Shown: positions 27,160 through 36,804, counted from the first letter of the stretch. The stretch: 64,000 nt of DNA from Acidovorax sp. GBBC 1281 (GCF_028473645.1 NZ_CP097269.1:5417501-5481500), one strand, 5' to 3'. Notes: a model not told the origin generated them from the sequence alone. A program made the numbers and translations.

Positions 27160-27927
27160 CTATGCGGGGCCCGGCTCGGGCTGCGGTTGCTCCAGCTGCA
27201 GGGCCAGCCGCCGCATGAGCGCGGTGTAGCGCGCCCGGTGGGGCCGCATGCGCTCGATGGTGCCCCCCATGCCCAGCACCACGAGGCGGCCCTGCACGCG
27301 CCAGGGCAGCACCACGCCGATGGTGGCGCCGCCCAGCAGCGGCAGGTTCTCCAGGTAAAGCGCCTTGCGCAGCCGGGCGCCGGCCACCTCGGGGGCGATG
27401 GTCTCCAGCGGCACCTGGTCTCCCCGCCCTTGCACGGCAATGTTGGCGCGGTGCACGAGCTTTTCCACCTCTGCATCGGTGCGGTCGGTGAGCAGCAGCC
27501 AGCCCACGGCCGAACGGGTCAGCGGGCGCAGGCTGCCCTCGTCGGTGTGAAAGCGGATGGCATGCGTGGACTGGATGACGCGGATGTACTGCACGTAGAT
27601 GTCGTTGAGCATGGCGATGGACACCGTCTCGCCCGTGGCGCCGTGCAGGTCGTGCATCAGTTCGAAGATGCGGCCCTGCCCGAACAGCGCCTGCGAGATC
27701 CAGTCGCCCAGCGACGTGACGCGCGGCGTGGGGAAGTACAGGCGCTCGGTGCGGTCATAGCGCAGGTAGCCCATGGCGATGAGGTTCTTGAGCAGCACCG
27801 TGGTGCTCGACTGGGGGTAGCCCAGCGCCTCGCTGATGTGCTTGAGCGGCAGGGGCGTGCGCACCTGTGCGAAGTATTCCAGCACCTGCAGCACCCGCGT
27901 GGCGGACTTCACCGTACTGGCGAGCAT
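27160..27927 (-). CDS. IclR-family regulator
   Basis: 255 residues: N-terminal winged helix at about 5-70 (SATRVLQVLEYFA, HISEALGYPQSSTTVLLKNL) and C-terminal GAF-like effector domain. IclR proteins typically control small-molecule catabolic genes. It converges on the monooxygenase gene (30 bp between stops) and is divergent from the SDR at 28146 across 218 bp, so that SDR is its most likely direct target. ATG 27927 with upstream CTGGAG is preferred over a GTG/TTG extension. Confidence 0.88.
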   Translation of the reverse strand: MLASTVKSATRVLQVLEYFAQVRTPLPLKHISEALGYPQSSTTVLLKNLIAMGYLRYDRTERLYFPTPRVTSLGDWISQALFGQGRIFELMHDLHGATGETVSIAMLNDIYVQYIRVIQSTHAIRFHTDEGSLRPLTRSAVGWLLLTDRTDAEVEKLVHRANIAVQGRGDQVPLETIAPEVAGARLRKALYLENLPLLGGATIGVVLPWRVQGRLVVLGMGGTIERMRPHRARYTALMRRLALQLEQPQPEPGPA

Positions 27928-28145
27928 GGGAAAGCTCCAGAGACAACGCGGCGGGTGCATGGCATGGCCGGCCCATTGTGCGGGCCCCCGCCACCGCCGG
28001 CAGCCCTGCGCGCGACACAGGCACGGGCCCGCGCGGCGGACCGCTTTCCTTCCCGCAAGCCTTCATTCCAACCCTTGAACCCCATGGCACACCTTCCTTT
28101 CCCTTCCATCGGCCAGCCCGGCGTTACCACGCCAGCGGAGGCCGC

Positions 28146-28928
28146 ATGAACCGCTGCATCATCACCGGCGCCGCGCGGGGCATCGGCCGCGCCATCGCAC
28201 TGCGTCTGGCGCGGGACGCGGCGCCCCACGGCGGCGCCCGCATCGCGCTGGCAGACCAACATCTGGCCGAGTTGGAGCCCCTGGCGGCCGAGATCCGGCA
28301 ACTGGGCGGCACCGCGCTCGTGCTGGGCGGCGACTTGGCCGACGCGGCCTTTCCGGCCCGCCTGTGCGCGCAGGCCGTGAGCGCCTTCGGAGGCCTGGAC
28401 GCCGTGGTCAGCAACGCGGGTTTCGCGGCACCGGGCGACCCCGCCACCTGGGACCGCGTCTTCGCCGTCAACACGCGCGCGCCGCTGCTGTTGGCCCAGA
28501 CCGCCTACCCGGCGCTGAAAGCCGCGCGCGGCACCGTGCTGTTCATCACCTCGATCTCGGGCAGCCATGCCACGCCGCCGCTGGGCGCCTACAGCGCCAG
28601 CAAGGCCGCCGCGCTCATGCTGATGCGCCAGATGGCCGCCGAGTGGGGCCCTGAGGGCATCCGCGTGAACGCGCTCTCGCCCGGGCTGACGCTCACGCCG
28701 GGCACGGCGGCGGCCTATGCCGATCCCGAGGCCCGCACGCTGCGCGAGGCACGCGTGCCCCTGCGGCGACTGGCCGAAGCCGATGACATGGCAAGCGTAG
28801 CCGCCTTCCTGCTGGGCCCCGACGCGGCCTACGTGCATGGCGCCGAATTGCTGGTGGACGGCGGCCTGGCGCACACGCTCATGGGTTCGCTGCCCATGGG
28901 CGGCTGGGCCCGCCCCGCCGCCGGCTGA
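28146..28928 (+). CDS. short-chain dehydrogenase/reductase (SDR)
   Basis: 260-residue SDR with TGAARGIG at 7-14, SNAG in place of NNAG, catalytic Ser in ITSISGS and YSASK. The third SDR of the island. It stands alone between the IclR regulator and the porin gene, divergent from iclR, and is followed by a 16-bp perfect hairpin. It probably oxidises or reduces an intermediate of the same pathway. Confidence 0.85.
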   Translation: MNRCIITGAARGIGRAIALRLARDAAPHGGARIALADQHLAELEPLAAEIRQLGGTALVLGGDLADAAFPARLCAQAVSAFGGLDAVVSNAGFAAPGDPATWDRVFAVNTRAPLLLAQTAYPALKAARGTVLFITSISGSHATPPLGAYSASKAAALMLMRQMAAEWGPEGIRVNALSPGLTLTPGTAAAYADPEARTLREARVPLRRLAEADDMASVAAFLLGPDAAYVHGAELLVDGGLAHTLMGSLPMGGWARPAAG

Positions 28929-28938
28929 AACGCCTGCG

Positions 28939-28981
28939 GGCCCGGTGCGCAGGCCCATCGAGCCTGCGCACCGGGCCTTCC
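28939..28981 (+). terminator. strong GC hairpin, probable transcription terminator
   Basis: Perfect 16-bp stem with a seven-base loop (arms 28939-28954 and 28962-28977) starting 11 bp after the SDR stop. The following TTCC is only a weak T tract, so termination may be partial. Confidence 0.55.
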
Positions 28982-29106
28982 AGAGCTTGGTACCCGGCAG
29001 CCGACCCGCGCTGCAACGCGGCCGGTGCCCTTGGACTCCTGCTGCTCCGCGCGCCATGAGGTCAGGCCCCGTCCCCACCAGGTGGGCCTGCCCGCGACCG
29101 CGGGTT

Positions 29107-30336
29107 TCAGAAGGCGTGGCGCACGCCCACGTGCACGGCATCGCTGTTGCCGCCGTCGCCGAGACCGGCCTGCGACGTCGCGCCGGTCAGCGCGTAGCCT
29201 GCACCGTTGCGGTTCTTCACCTTGCCATAGTCCGCATACAGCGTGGTGCGCTTGGACAGGGCATACAGATAGGCCACGCCGAACTGCGTGGCATCGCGGT
29301 TCAGCGGGCCGCGGTCATCCACCTTGACGACCTGCGCGAGCACCGTGCTGGCCCCGAACGGTACCGCCACGCCCAGAGAGGCGCTGCGGTCGTCCTGCCC
29401 GGCGTAGTAGCCCACGGTCGGAATGCCCGCCAACTGCACATTGCCATCGAGTGCGGCATGCACGGCCGGGCTGAGGTCGGCGCCGGGGTTCTTGAACGTC
29501 GCGAACGAGCCGAACAGCTTGAAGCCGCCGAAGTTGTAGGCCAGGCTGGAGTTGAGCCAGCGCACCGTGCTCAGGTCCGTGGGATGGCGCAAGGTGGTGT
29601 ACGCCACCGCGCCGCTGAGCGCCTGGCCGGAATAGAACAACGCGACAGCGGCCTGGTTGGCGGCCTGGGTGCCTCCCGTGGCACTGGTGCGCTCGCCGAA
29701 GGAGTACGAGAACTTGCCGATGAATCCGGACAGCGAGGGCGACTGGTACCAGACCGTGTTGTTCGCGCGGCCCGTGGCCGGCTGAATGCCCTGCAGGTTG
29801 CCGGCGCCCCCCAAACCGAAGGCATCGCCCACGGCCTGCGCCTCGGAGCTGATCGTGGTCACCGTGCGGCCCAGCCGCACCTCGCCGAAGTCGCCCGTGA
29901 GGCTGACCAGGGAACCCCGGCCGAAGAACTTGGCACCTGCGCCCTGGTTCTGCCCCGAGCCACCCGTGTCGGAGTTGATGCCCGCCTCCAGCCAGAAATT
30001 GGCACGCAGCCCGCCACCCAGGTCTTCGGAGCCCCGGAAACCTAACCGCGATCCATTCATGTGCCCGCTGTCCAGCTTGGTGATGCGCCCGCCCGCGCCG
30101 GAGGCATAGGCGATGCTGGTGTCGATCAGTCCATAAAGGGTCACGCTGGATGCGGCGGCGGCCATGCCGCCCGCGGGCGTGGTGATCTGGCGCAGTTCTT
30201 CTTTCTGCGCCTGTTGCGCCCACGCCGGCGCTTGACCACAGGCCCAGGCGGCCATGGCGCCTACTAGCACGCGTGATGGCGTGCCCTGGATGCCCCGGCG
30301 AATGCGGCCGGCTGTTTTGTTGAATATTTCCGACAT
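29107..30336 (-). CDS. general-type outer membrane porin
   Basis: 409-residue Gram-negative porin of the betaproteobacterial trimeric type. The signal peptide ends AWA near residue 40; the mature barrel shows SSVTLYGLIDTSIAYAS, SRLGFRGSEDLGGGLRANFWLE and a terminal GVRHAF with C-terminal Phe. AGGAG precedes the ATG. An operator copy lies at 30418-30435, 82 bp upstream, so the porin is probably induced with the rest of the island to admit the substrate across the outer membrane. Confidence 0.9.
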   Translation of the reverse strand: MSEIFNKTAGRIRRGIQGTPSRVLVGAMAAWACGQAPAWAQQAQKEELRQITTPAGGMAAAASSVTLYGLIDTSIAYASGAGGRITKLDSGHMNGSRLGFRGSEDLGGGLRANFWLEAGINSDTGGSGQNQGAGAKFFGRGSLVSLTGDFGEVRLGRTVTTISSEAQAVGDAFGLGGAGNLQGIQPATGRANNTVWYQSPSLSGFIGKFSYSFGERTSATGGTQAANQAAVALFYSGQALSGAVAYTTLRHPTDLSTVRWLNSSLAYNFGGFKLFGSFATFKNPGADLSPAVHAALDGNVQLAGIPTVGYYAGQDDRSASLGVAVPFGASTVLAQVVKVDDRGPLNRDATQFGVAYLYALSKRTTLYADYGKVKNRNGAGYALTGATSQAGLGDGGNSDAVHVGVRHAF

Positions 30337-30417
30337 CGAATGTCTCCTCACGCAGCAATATGAATCGCCACCCGCCAGGGTTGGCACATGACCGGCCACC
30401 CACAGCAAAATCATCAA

Positions 30418-30435
30418 TTACCTGTCGACCGGTTA
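30418..30435. promoter_or_regulatory. TetR-type operator, copy B
   Basis: TTACCTGTCGACCGGTTA, two bases off the palindromic consensus TTACNNGCCGGCNNGTAA in its core and one in the right arm, in the A+T-rich 288-bp gap in front of the porin gene. The rest of the gap shows no gene. Confidence 0.55.
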
Positions 30436-30624
30436 AAAAATGGTAAGAAAAAATCCCATTGATTTCAATGACCTACATAGCAATTGCAGGGTATGCACCG
30501 AACGATTACGGGTATTCACCGACCATCAAAGAAGACCCATCCGAAAATCAAAAAATCCAGCACCAATGGCCCGGATTATTCATCCAGGCCATTACTGAAG
30601 CCCAACGAAAATCAGGCGTCGAAA

Positions 30625-31182
30625 TTATCCATCGGGTAATCCAGACAGCAGTGCATACCACGCGTCCGCCGGCTTGTGTGCGCCCACAGGCATGCGCACG
30701 CCGAAGCGCTGCGCGTCAGTGCCCGGGGCGGCGGGCGCTTCGTGGATCCAGTCGTAGACCACGGTGCGGGCCGCCACGCGCCATTGGCCCGAGCGGCGCT
30801 CGAAGCGGTCGATGTAGCGGCCGCACAGAAAGGTCTCGGCGGCCTCCCCCTGGGCGCTGGTACCCGTCTGGAAGGCCTGGAAGTAGCTCTCCACCGCGGC
30901 CTGCTCGCCCCGCAGTTCGATCGCGATATTGCCCAGCAGGTGCACCATTCGGCCGCTCCCCGGCAGCTTGTCCAGGGCCCAGTCGATGAATCCCTCCGCA
31001 CTGCCCTGGTAGGGGCCGTGCCGGTCGGTAGCGTCGGGCCAGTAGGCGCTGCGCAGGGCCTCTGCATCGCAGCGGTCGATGCCTCGGCTGTAGCGGTACA
31101 GGCATTCGCGGATGGCATCCTTGTCGGCCAGGGCTTGCCACCCGGCCTCCAGCGCCGTCAGGCGCGCTTCAATGGGTGCCAT
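30625..31182 (-). CDS. SnoaL-like (NTF2-fold) protein
   Basis: 185-residue alpha+beta barrel of the SnoaL/NTF2 superfamily: IRECLYRYSRGIDRCDAEALRSAYWPDA at about 24-51 is the typical cone-opening helix with the Arg/Asp pattern, and WRVAARTVVYDWI the final strands. Relatives include small isomerases, hydratases and dehydratases, and many without known activity. Last gene of the leftward catabolic operon; its start overlaps the synthetase gene by 14 bases, so the two are co-translated. Function not assignable beyond fold. Confidence 0.8.
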   Translation of the reverse strand: MAPIEARLTALEAGWQALADKDAIRECLYRYSRGIDRCDAEALRSAYWPDATDRHGPYQGSAEGFIDWALDKLPGSGRMVHLLGNIAIELRGEQAAVESYFQAFQTGTSAQGEAAETFLCGRYIDRFERRSGQWRVAARTVVYDWIHEAPAAPGTDAQRFGVRMPVGAHKPADAWYALLSGLPDG

Positions 31183-33280
31183 GGGAGTCCCCTCGCGCGG
31201 GAGCGCGCACGGCGATCACGGCATCCAGGCAGGCGGCGCCCTGCACGCGCACCACCAGCGGGTTGATGTCGATGCTCTCGATCTGGTCGGCATGCGAGAA
31301 GGCGAACTCCGACAGCCTGCACAGCGCATCAGCCAGGGCCTGTTCGTCATACTGCGGACCGCCGCGCCAGCCGCGCAGCAACTGTGTGGAGCGCACGCGC
31401 TCCATCAGCGCCCGGGCCCGCTGCGGCGTGAGCGGTGCCGACGCGAAAGCCACGTCCTTGAAAAGCTCCACGGCCGTGCCGCCCGAGCCGAACATCACCA
31501 TGGGTCCGAAGGTCGGGTCCCGGTGGATGCCGGCGATCAGTTCCACCCCGCCCTTCAGCATGGGCGCCACCAACACGCCATCGAGCCGGGCATCGGGCCG
31601 GGCCGATTGCGCGCGCTGCATCAGTGTGGCAAAGCCTTCGGCCACGGCCTGCGCGTCGGGCAGGTTCAGCAGCACGCCCCCCACTTCGGTCTTGTGCACG
31701 ATGTCGGGCGAGACGATCTTGGCCACCACGGGGTAGCCCATGGCGGAGGCCGCCTCGGCAGCCTCCGTGGCGCTGCGGCAGATCCGCTCGGGCAGCACGG
31801 GCAGGCCCGCGGCCGCCAGCGCACGTTTGGCGCCGTCTTCGGTGGACACGTTCCCCAGTGGTGCGGAAGGCCCGGTCGGTGGGGGCGGCAGGTGCAGGGT
31901 GCTCCGGCGCTGGTGCACGTGGGCCAGCGCCGCCACGGCCTGCACAGCGCGCGATGGGTCTTCGAACACGGCGATGCCGTGATGTTCCAGCGCCGCATTC
32001 ACCTCGGGCCGCGAGAGCATGACGAGCACCAGCAGCCGGTGCGGATGGCGCTGCTTGAGCGCGATCAGCTCGGCCTGCGTGGCCGCGAAGCGCTGTGGCG
32101 AGAGGCCCACATGCGCCAGGTAGGCGAACACGGTGCCGTAGTCGGCCTGGTCCAGCATCAGTGCCACGGTGCGCGGCACGCCCTGCGGCACGGCGGTCAC
32201 CTGCGCCGTCATGTCCAGCGGGTTGCTGGCCACGGCGAACGGCAGCAGCTCCAGCGCCGCGGCCCGCGCGGCGGCCGGCAGCGGCGACAGCTGCAGCCCG
32301 CGCTCGCCCGCATCGTCGGCCATCAGGATGCCGATGCCGCCCGAGCCGGTAACCACGCCGACATCGGTGTTCTGCGGCAGCCGGCCCGCGGTGGAGTGCA
32401 GGTAGGCGATGTCGAGCATCTCCTCGATCGAAGCGGCGCGCCAGGCGCCGCACTCCGCGAACACCGTGTCGTACACCGCGTCGTCGCCGGCCAGCGAGCC
32501 GGTGTGCGTGGATGCGGCGGCAGCACCCAGCTCCGTGCGCCCCACTTTCATGATGACCACGGGCTTGCCGGCATGCGCGGCCTTGAGCAGAGCGGCGCGC
32601 AGGCGATCGCCATCGCGGCAGGACTCGAGCGCCGCGCAGATGACGCGCGTATCGGGGTCGTCCACGAGGTAGTCGATGCACTCGGCGACATCCACGTCCG
32701 CCTCGTTGCCCGTAGCCACGATCTTGCTGAAGCCCAGTCCGCGCAACGATGCCGCGCCGTAGGCGGCCGAACCGAAGGCACCGCTCTGGGTGGCCAGCGC
32801 GATCGGGCCAGGGCGCGGCTTCAGGCCATTGAGCGCCGTGGAGAAGGTGGCGAAGAAGCGCGTGGGCACGTTCAGCAGGCCCAGGGAGTTGGGACCGACC
32901 ATGCGCACCCCGGCATCGCGGCACAGGCCCACGATGCGGTCCTGCAGCGCGCGACCCTCGGCGTCCACCTCGGCGAACCCGGCTGTGAGCACCTGGATGG
33001 CCTTCACGCCCTTGGCGATGCTGTCGCGCACCGCCGCCTCCACGCCCGCCACGGGCACGCAGATGATGGCATGGTCCACGGGGTGCGGGATGTCGCGCAC
33101 GCTGGCGTAGGCCGGCAGGCCCTGGATGGTGTCGCCGCTGCGGTTGACGGGGTACAGCGGCGCCTCGAAGCCCCCTTCGAGCATGAAACGCAGCGGCCTG
33201 CCGCCGATGCGTTCGGGGTCCGACGAGGCGCCCACCAGGGCGACCGACGTGGGGTGGAACAGCGGGTGCAACGAATGCAT
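31169..33280 (-). CDS. acyl-CoA synthetase of the ADP-forming/Pat-like family
   Basis: 703 residues: CoA-binding domain at about 10-135 (VALVGASSDPERIGGRPL), two ligase-CoA domains including STHTGSLAGDD with His259, and a C-terminal ATP-grasp domain from about 480 (VVAKIVSPDIVHKTEVGGV). The order matches NDP-forming acetate-CoA ligase. Such enzymes make or break acyl-CoA with ATP/ADP through a phosphohistidine. In catabolic operons they may activate branched or aromatic acids. Gap to the upstream dehydrogenase is 73 bp, with AAGGA before the ATG. Confidence 0.87.
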   Translation of the reverse strand: MHSLHPLFHPTSVALVGASSDPERIGGRPLRFMLEGGFEAPLYPVNRSGDTIQGLPAYASVRDIPHPVDHAIICVPVAGVEAAVRDSIAKGVKAIQVLTAGFAEVDAEGRALQDRIVGLCRDAGVRMVGPNSLGLLNVPTRFFATFSTALNGLKPRPGPIALATQSGAFGSAAYGAASLRGLGFSKIVATGNEADVDVAECIDYLVDDPDTRVICAALESCRDGDRLRAALLKAAHAGKPVVIMKVGRTELGAAAASTHTGSLAGDDAVYDTVFAECGAWRAASIEEMLDIAYLHSTAGRLPQNTDVGVVTGSGGIGILMADDAGERGLQLSPLPAAARAAALELLPFAVASNPLDMTAQVTAVPQGVPRTVALMLDQADYGTVFAYLAHVGLSPQRFAATQAELIALKQRHPHRLLVLVMLSRPEVNAALEHHGIAVFEDPSRAVQAVAALAHVHQRRSTLHLPPPPTGPSAPLGNVSTEDGAKRALAAAGLPVLPERICRSATEAAEAASAMGYPVVAKIVSPDIVHKTEVGGVLLNLPDAQAVAEGFATLMQRAQSARPDARLDGVLVAPMLKGGVELIAGIHRDPTFGPMVMFGSGGTAVELFKDVAFASAPLTPQRARALMERVRSTQLLRGWRGGPQYDEQALADALCRLSEFAFSHADQIESIDINPLVVRVQGAACLDAVIAVRAPARGDSHGTH

Positions 33281-33353
33281 GGGGAAGCGTCCTTCTGTAC
33301 GGGGGTCTCTGTCTGGTCGGGTCGGGTCGGGAGGGTGGCGTGGCCGGGGCGGC

Positions 33354-34433
33354 TCAGTGCAGCGCGGGCCGCGCCAGGCGGTCCAGGTGCGCGAAGCGAT
33401 CGCCCCACTGCAGGCTGCAGGCCAGTGCGTGCATGGCCAGGCGCGCCGCGGGCAGTTCGCGTGACATGCCGATGCCCCCGTGCAACTGGATCGCGGACTC
33501 GGCCACTTGGCGCCCCGTGACCGACAGGTAGAGCTTGACCAGCGCGATGTCGCGCGGCGCGCTGCCGGCCGGGCCTTCGCACAGGTCCAGCACCTGTCGG
33601 CGTACCATGCCGCGCACGTTCTCATAGGCCACGTACATCTCCACCACGCGGTGGCGCAGCGCCTGGAACGTGGCCAGCGCCACACCGAACTGCACGCGCG
33701 TGGTGAGGTACTCGATGGTCTGCTCGATCATCGCGCCGATCGCGCCCACGGTCTGGGCGCAGGCCAGCAGGCCGCCGACGGCGCTGGCGCGCTCCACCCG
33801 GGTGTACACGTCCTCGCCCTGTGCCAGGACGCTGGACGCCGCCAGCGTGACGCCGGACAGGGCGATGTCGGCCGTCTGGCGCCCGTCAATGCCCAGCCAG
33901 GTGCTGGCGTGGCCCGGCACGGCATCACGCGGTGCCAGCACCAGCAGTGGCAGGCCATCGTCCTGCGTGGCGACGAACACGAAGTGCGTGGCGGGCTCGG
34001 TCAGGTCGGCGCCATGGAGGCGACCGTTGAGTGTGAGGCGATCGCCATCGCGCACGGCAGCCAGGGGCACCGGGCCCGTGTCCAGCACAGGGCAGACCGA
34101 GGCCTCGCCCGCGGCCATGGCCCGCAGCACGTCGCTGGCGCCCGGCAGGCCGGCCAGCAGCAGGGGCACCACGGCACACCGTGCGGCCAGGGGCTGCGCC
34201 AGGGCATGTCGGCCCGCGGCTTCGGCGATGGCGGCCACATCGCCTAGCGAGGCGCCGGCGCCGTCGTGCGCCTCGTCGATCAGCACTCCCTGCCAGCCCA
34301 GTTGCAGGAATTGGCTCCAGGTCTCGCTGGGCTCCTGTGATTCGAAGGTCTCGGTCACGGGCGCCGCAGCGGCCACGCGGGCGGTGGTGTCATAGAGGTC
34401 GCCGGGAAACATCGGCGTCGCGTGGAATGTCAT
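33354..34433 (-). CDS. acyl-CoA dehydrogenase family subunit (short)
   Basis: 359 residues, shorter and more divergent than its neighbour. The mid-domain is degenerate; the FAD/dimer segment QLHGGIGMSRELPAAR is kept at the C-terminus, which ends before the usual EGT(S/A)-type catalytic motif. Paired unequal acyl-CoA dehydrogenases in tandem form alpha2beta2 enzymes in steroid and other bulky acyl-CoA degradation. It starts three bases after the larger subunit's stop, consistent with a stoichiometric complex. Confidence 0.82.
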   Translation of the reverse strand: MTFHATPMFPGDLYDTTARVAAAAPVTETFESQEPSETWSQFLQLGWQGVLIDEAHDGAGASLGDVAAIAEAAGRHALAQPLAARCAVVPLLLAGLPGASDVLRAMAAGEASVCPVLDTGPVPLAAVRDGDRLTLNGRLHGADLTEPATHFVFVATQDDGLPLLVLAPRDAVPGHASTWLGIDGRQTADIALSGVTLAASSVLAQGEDVYTRVERASAVGGLLACAQTVGAIGAMIEQTIEYLTTRVQFGVALATFQALRHRVVEMYVAYENVRGMVRRQVLDLCEGPAGSAPRDIALVKLYLSVTGRQVAESAIQLHGGIGMSRELPAARLAMHALACSLQWGDRFAHLDRLARPALH

Positions 34434-34436
34434 GGG

Positions 34437-35654
34437 TCAGGCTCCGAAAAGGTCGCGGGCGATCACGTTCTTCTGCACTTCGCTGGTGCCCCCGGCGATC
34501 GTGCGCGAGCGGTAGAACAAGTAGGTGTGGATGAGCTGGCGCAGGGAGTCGTCCGCATCGCTTGCCACCTCTTGGCCCGTGGCCGCGACGGTATCGACCA
34601 GGCGTGCGGCGTACTCGGGGCCGGCGATGTCCAGCGCAATGCCGATGAGCTGCTGGGACAGGTCCGAGCAGTAGAGCTTGAGCGCCGACGATTTCGAGGC
34701 TGCCAACGTGCCCTGCATCTCCTCCTGGATCGCGCTGAGAAGCATCTCGCGCGCGCCCGCCACGCCGGCCTGGGCCAGGTACAGGCGTTCGAGCAGCACA
34801 TGCTGGCTCGCGCTGGGCGCCGATCCGCCAGCGCCGCGCGCGCGCAGCAGCTCCCCGACCTGCTCGGCCAGGCGGGCCAGGCGCGGCACCGTCGCGGGCG
34901 AAAGCCGCTCACGGTCAAGCAGGAACTTGGCGCACTTCCAACCCTCGCCCTCCACGCCCAGGAGGTTGGCGCAGGGCACGCGCACGTCGTTGAGGAACAC
35001 CTCGTTGACGTGGTGCCAATGGTCGATCGTGGGGATGGGCCGCACCTCGATGCCCGGCGTGTCCATGGGCACGAGCAGCAGCGAAATGCCGGCCTGCTTG
35101 CGCCCCTCGTTCGACGTGCGCACCAGCGTGTACATCATGTCGGCCTCCTGCGCGTGCGAGGTCCAGATCTTCTGCCCGTTGATCACGTAGTGGTCGCCAT
35201 CACGCACCGCCGCCGTCTTGAGCGACGCCAGGTCCGAGCCCGCGCCGGGCTCGGAGTAGCCCTGGCACCACCACTCGCTGCCGTCCAGGATGCGCGGCAA
35301 AAAGCGCGCCTTCTGCTCGGGCGTTCCGAAATGCATGATCACCGGGCCGATGTGGCCCAGGCCATGGTGGTACTGGGGCGGGCAGTCGGCCTGCGCGGTG
35401 ACCTCCTCGAACAGGTAGCGCTGCTGCAGGTCCCAGCCTGTGCCGCCGTATTCCACCGGCCAGTTGGGCGCACCCCAGCCGCGCGCGAAGAGCTTTTCCT
35501 GCCAGATGCGGTACTCGTTGCGCGTGACCTTCTGGTTGGTGCGAACGACCTCCTTCAGGGCCGGCGGGCATTCGGACTCGGCGAACTGGCGCAGTTCCTC
35601 GCGGAAGGCATCGTAGGGGTCGAGGGTGTGCGATGAAGGGTGGGGGATCGTCAT
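34437..35654 (-). CDS. acyl-CoA dehydrogenase (long subunit)
   Basis: 405-residue acyl-CoA dehydrogenase: CQGYSEPGAGSDLASLKT in the FAD/substrate region, WTSHAQEADMMYTLVRT, and C-terminal SRTIAGGTSEVQKNVIARDL. The position that holds the catalytic Glu in medium-chain enzymes (EGT) is Gly here, as in many FadE-type proteins that take the base from another helix. It desaturates an acyl-CoA to the 2-enoyl-CoA. It is encoded directly upstream of the short subunit. Confidence 0.87.
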   Translation of the reverse strand: MTIPHPSSHTLDPYDAFREELRQFAESECPPALKEVVRTNQKVTRNEYRIWQEKLFARGWGAPNWPVEYGGTGWDLQQRYLFEEVTAQADCPPQYHHGLGHIGPVIMHFGTPEQKARFLPRILDGSEWWCQGYSEPGAGSDLASLKTAAVRDGDHYVINGQKIWTSHAQEADMMYTLVRTSNEGRKQAGISLLLVPMDTPGIEVRPIPTIDHWHHVNEVFLNDVRVPCANLLGVEGEGWKCAKFLLDRERLSPATVPRLARLAEQVGELLRARGAGGSAPSASQHVLLERLYLAQAGVAGAREMLLSAIQEEMQGTLAASKSSALKLYCSDLSQQLIGIALDIAGPEYAARLVDTVAATGQEVASDADDSLRQLIHTYLFYRSRTIAGGTSEVQKNVIARDLFGA

Positions 35655-35808
35655 GGTGCTTGGAAGTGCTGGGGCGCTAGCCCCGGTTCGTTGCAGGAAA
35701 GAAGGAAGCCACAGCCCTGGACCACGGTGCGGCCGTCAGGGCGGGTGCCGGTGGAGTGCCGCGGCGTGGCGGCTGCGCGCGCAGGCGGGGTGGAGGCCAC
35801 GGCACGCA

Positions 35809-36804
35809 TCAGTCCAGTTGGATGTTGCGTTCACGGAAAACGGGGGCCCAGCGCTCGCTCTCCGCGCGCAGGTAAGCCGCAAAGGCCTCCAGCTCTAGGT
35901 TGCGGGGCTCGACACCGGCACGCTCCACGGCCTCGCGCACGGCGGGCTGCTCCAGAACCTGGCGCAACTCGGCATGCAGCCATCGCTGCAGTGCCGGCGC
36001 AGTGGATGCCGGCAGGAAAAAGCCGAACCAGCCCCCTGCGGTGAAATAGGCCAGCTCCGGCACGCCGGACTGGGCAATGGGCAACAGATCGGGCGCCCGG
36101 GCCAGCGGGGCGGTACTCGCAACGCCCAACGCCCGCAGCCGTCCGCTGCGCACATGGGACAACGACGCCACCGAATCGAACATGGCATGCACTTGCCCGC
36201 CCAGCAGATCATTCAGCGCGGGCCCATTGCCGCGGTAAGGCACATGCACGATGTCCATGCCCGTGAGAGACGCCAGCAGTTCTGCGGCGATGTGCGGACT
36301 GGACCCGTTGCCGGACGAAGCGAACACCAGCTTGCCCGGGTGTGCTTTGCCGTACGCCACCAACTCGGCCACCGACGTGACGGGCAGGCGCGTGCTCACG
36401 TACAGGACGCTGGGCGTGTCGCCCACCATGGCGAGGGGAGTCAGGGCGCGCGGATCGTAAGGCAGCTGTTTCATCAACAGCGGATTGGCGATGTAGCCGA
36501 ATGCCGTGAGCAGCAGCGTATGGCCATCGCCCGGCGCGCGCGCCACCACCGCCGTACCGATGGTGCCGCCCCCGCCGTTGCGGTTGTCGACCACCACCGG
36601 CCGGGACCACCGCGCCGAGAGGGCCGACGCAATCGGGCGTGCCAGGTTGTCCGTCAAACCTCCGGCGGCATAGGGTACGACGATCTGGACGGGCCTGGAC
36701 CCCACCAGTCCCTCGACGCCCACCACGCCTTGCGCCCGCGCCTGGGCACAGGCCAGGCCTGCACTCCAGGGCAAAAAGAGGAAATGGCGTCGGTCAGTGC
36801 GCAT
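35809..36804 (-). CDS. Bug-type solute receptor (tripartite tricarboxylate family)
   Basis: 331 residues. The N-terminus DRRHFLFLPWSAGLACAQARA resembles a Tat or Sec signal. The mature part has the Bug fingerprints IVVPYAAGGLTDNLAR, VVDNRNGGGGTIGT and VHVPYRGNGPALNDLLGG. Bug proteins bind carboxylates; most are orphans without TctA/TctB membrane subunits, as here. It heads the leftward operon, with AGGAG before the ATG and an operator 26 bp upstream. It may sense or deliver the same compound as the ABC system. Confidence 0.9.
   Translation of the reverse strand: MRTDRRHFLFLPWSAGLACAQARAQGVVGVEGLVGSRPVQIVVPYAAGGLTDNLARPIASALSARWSRPVVVDNRNGGGGTIGTAVVARAPGDGHTLLLTAFGYIANPLLMKQLPYDPRALTPLAMVGDTPSVLYVSTRLPVTSVAELVAYGKAHPGKLVFASSGNGSSPHIAAELLASLTGMDIVHVPYRGNGPALNDLLGGQVHAMFDSVASLSHVRSGRLRALGVASTAPLARAPDLLPIAQSGVPELAYFTAGGWFGFFLPASTAPALQRWLHAELRQVLEQPAVREAVERAGVEPRNLELEAFAAYLRAESERWAPVFRERNIQLD

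Noticed and set aside
30459..30989. Open + frame of 176 codons starting in the A+T-rich porin promoter region
   Set aside because: Antisense to the SnoaL-like gene over most of its length, with no ribosome binding site or domain.
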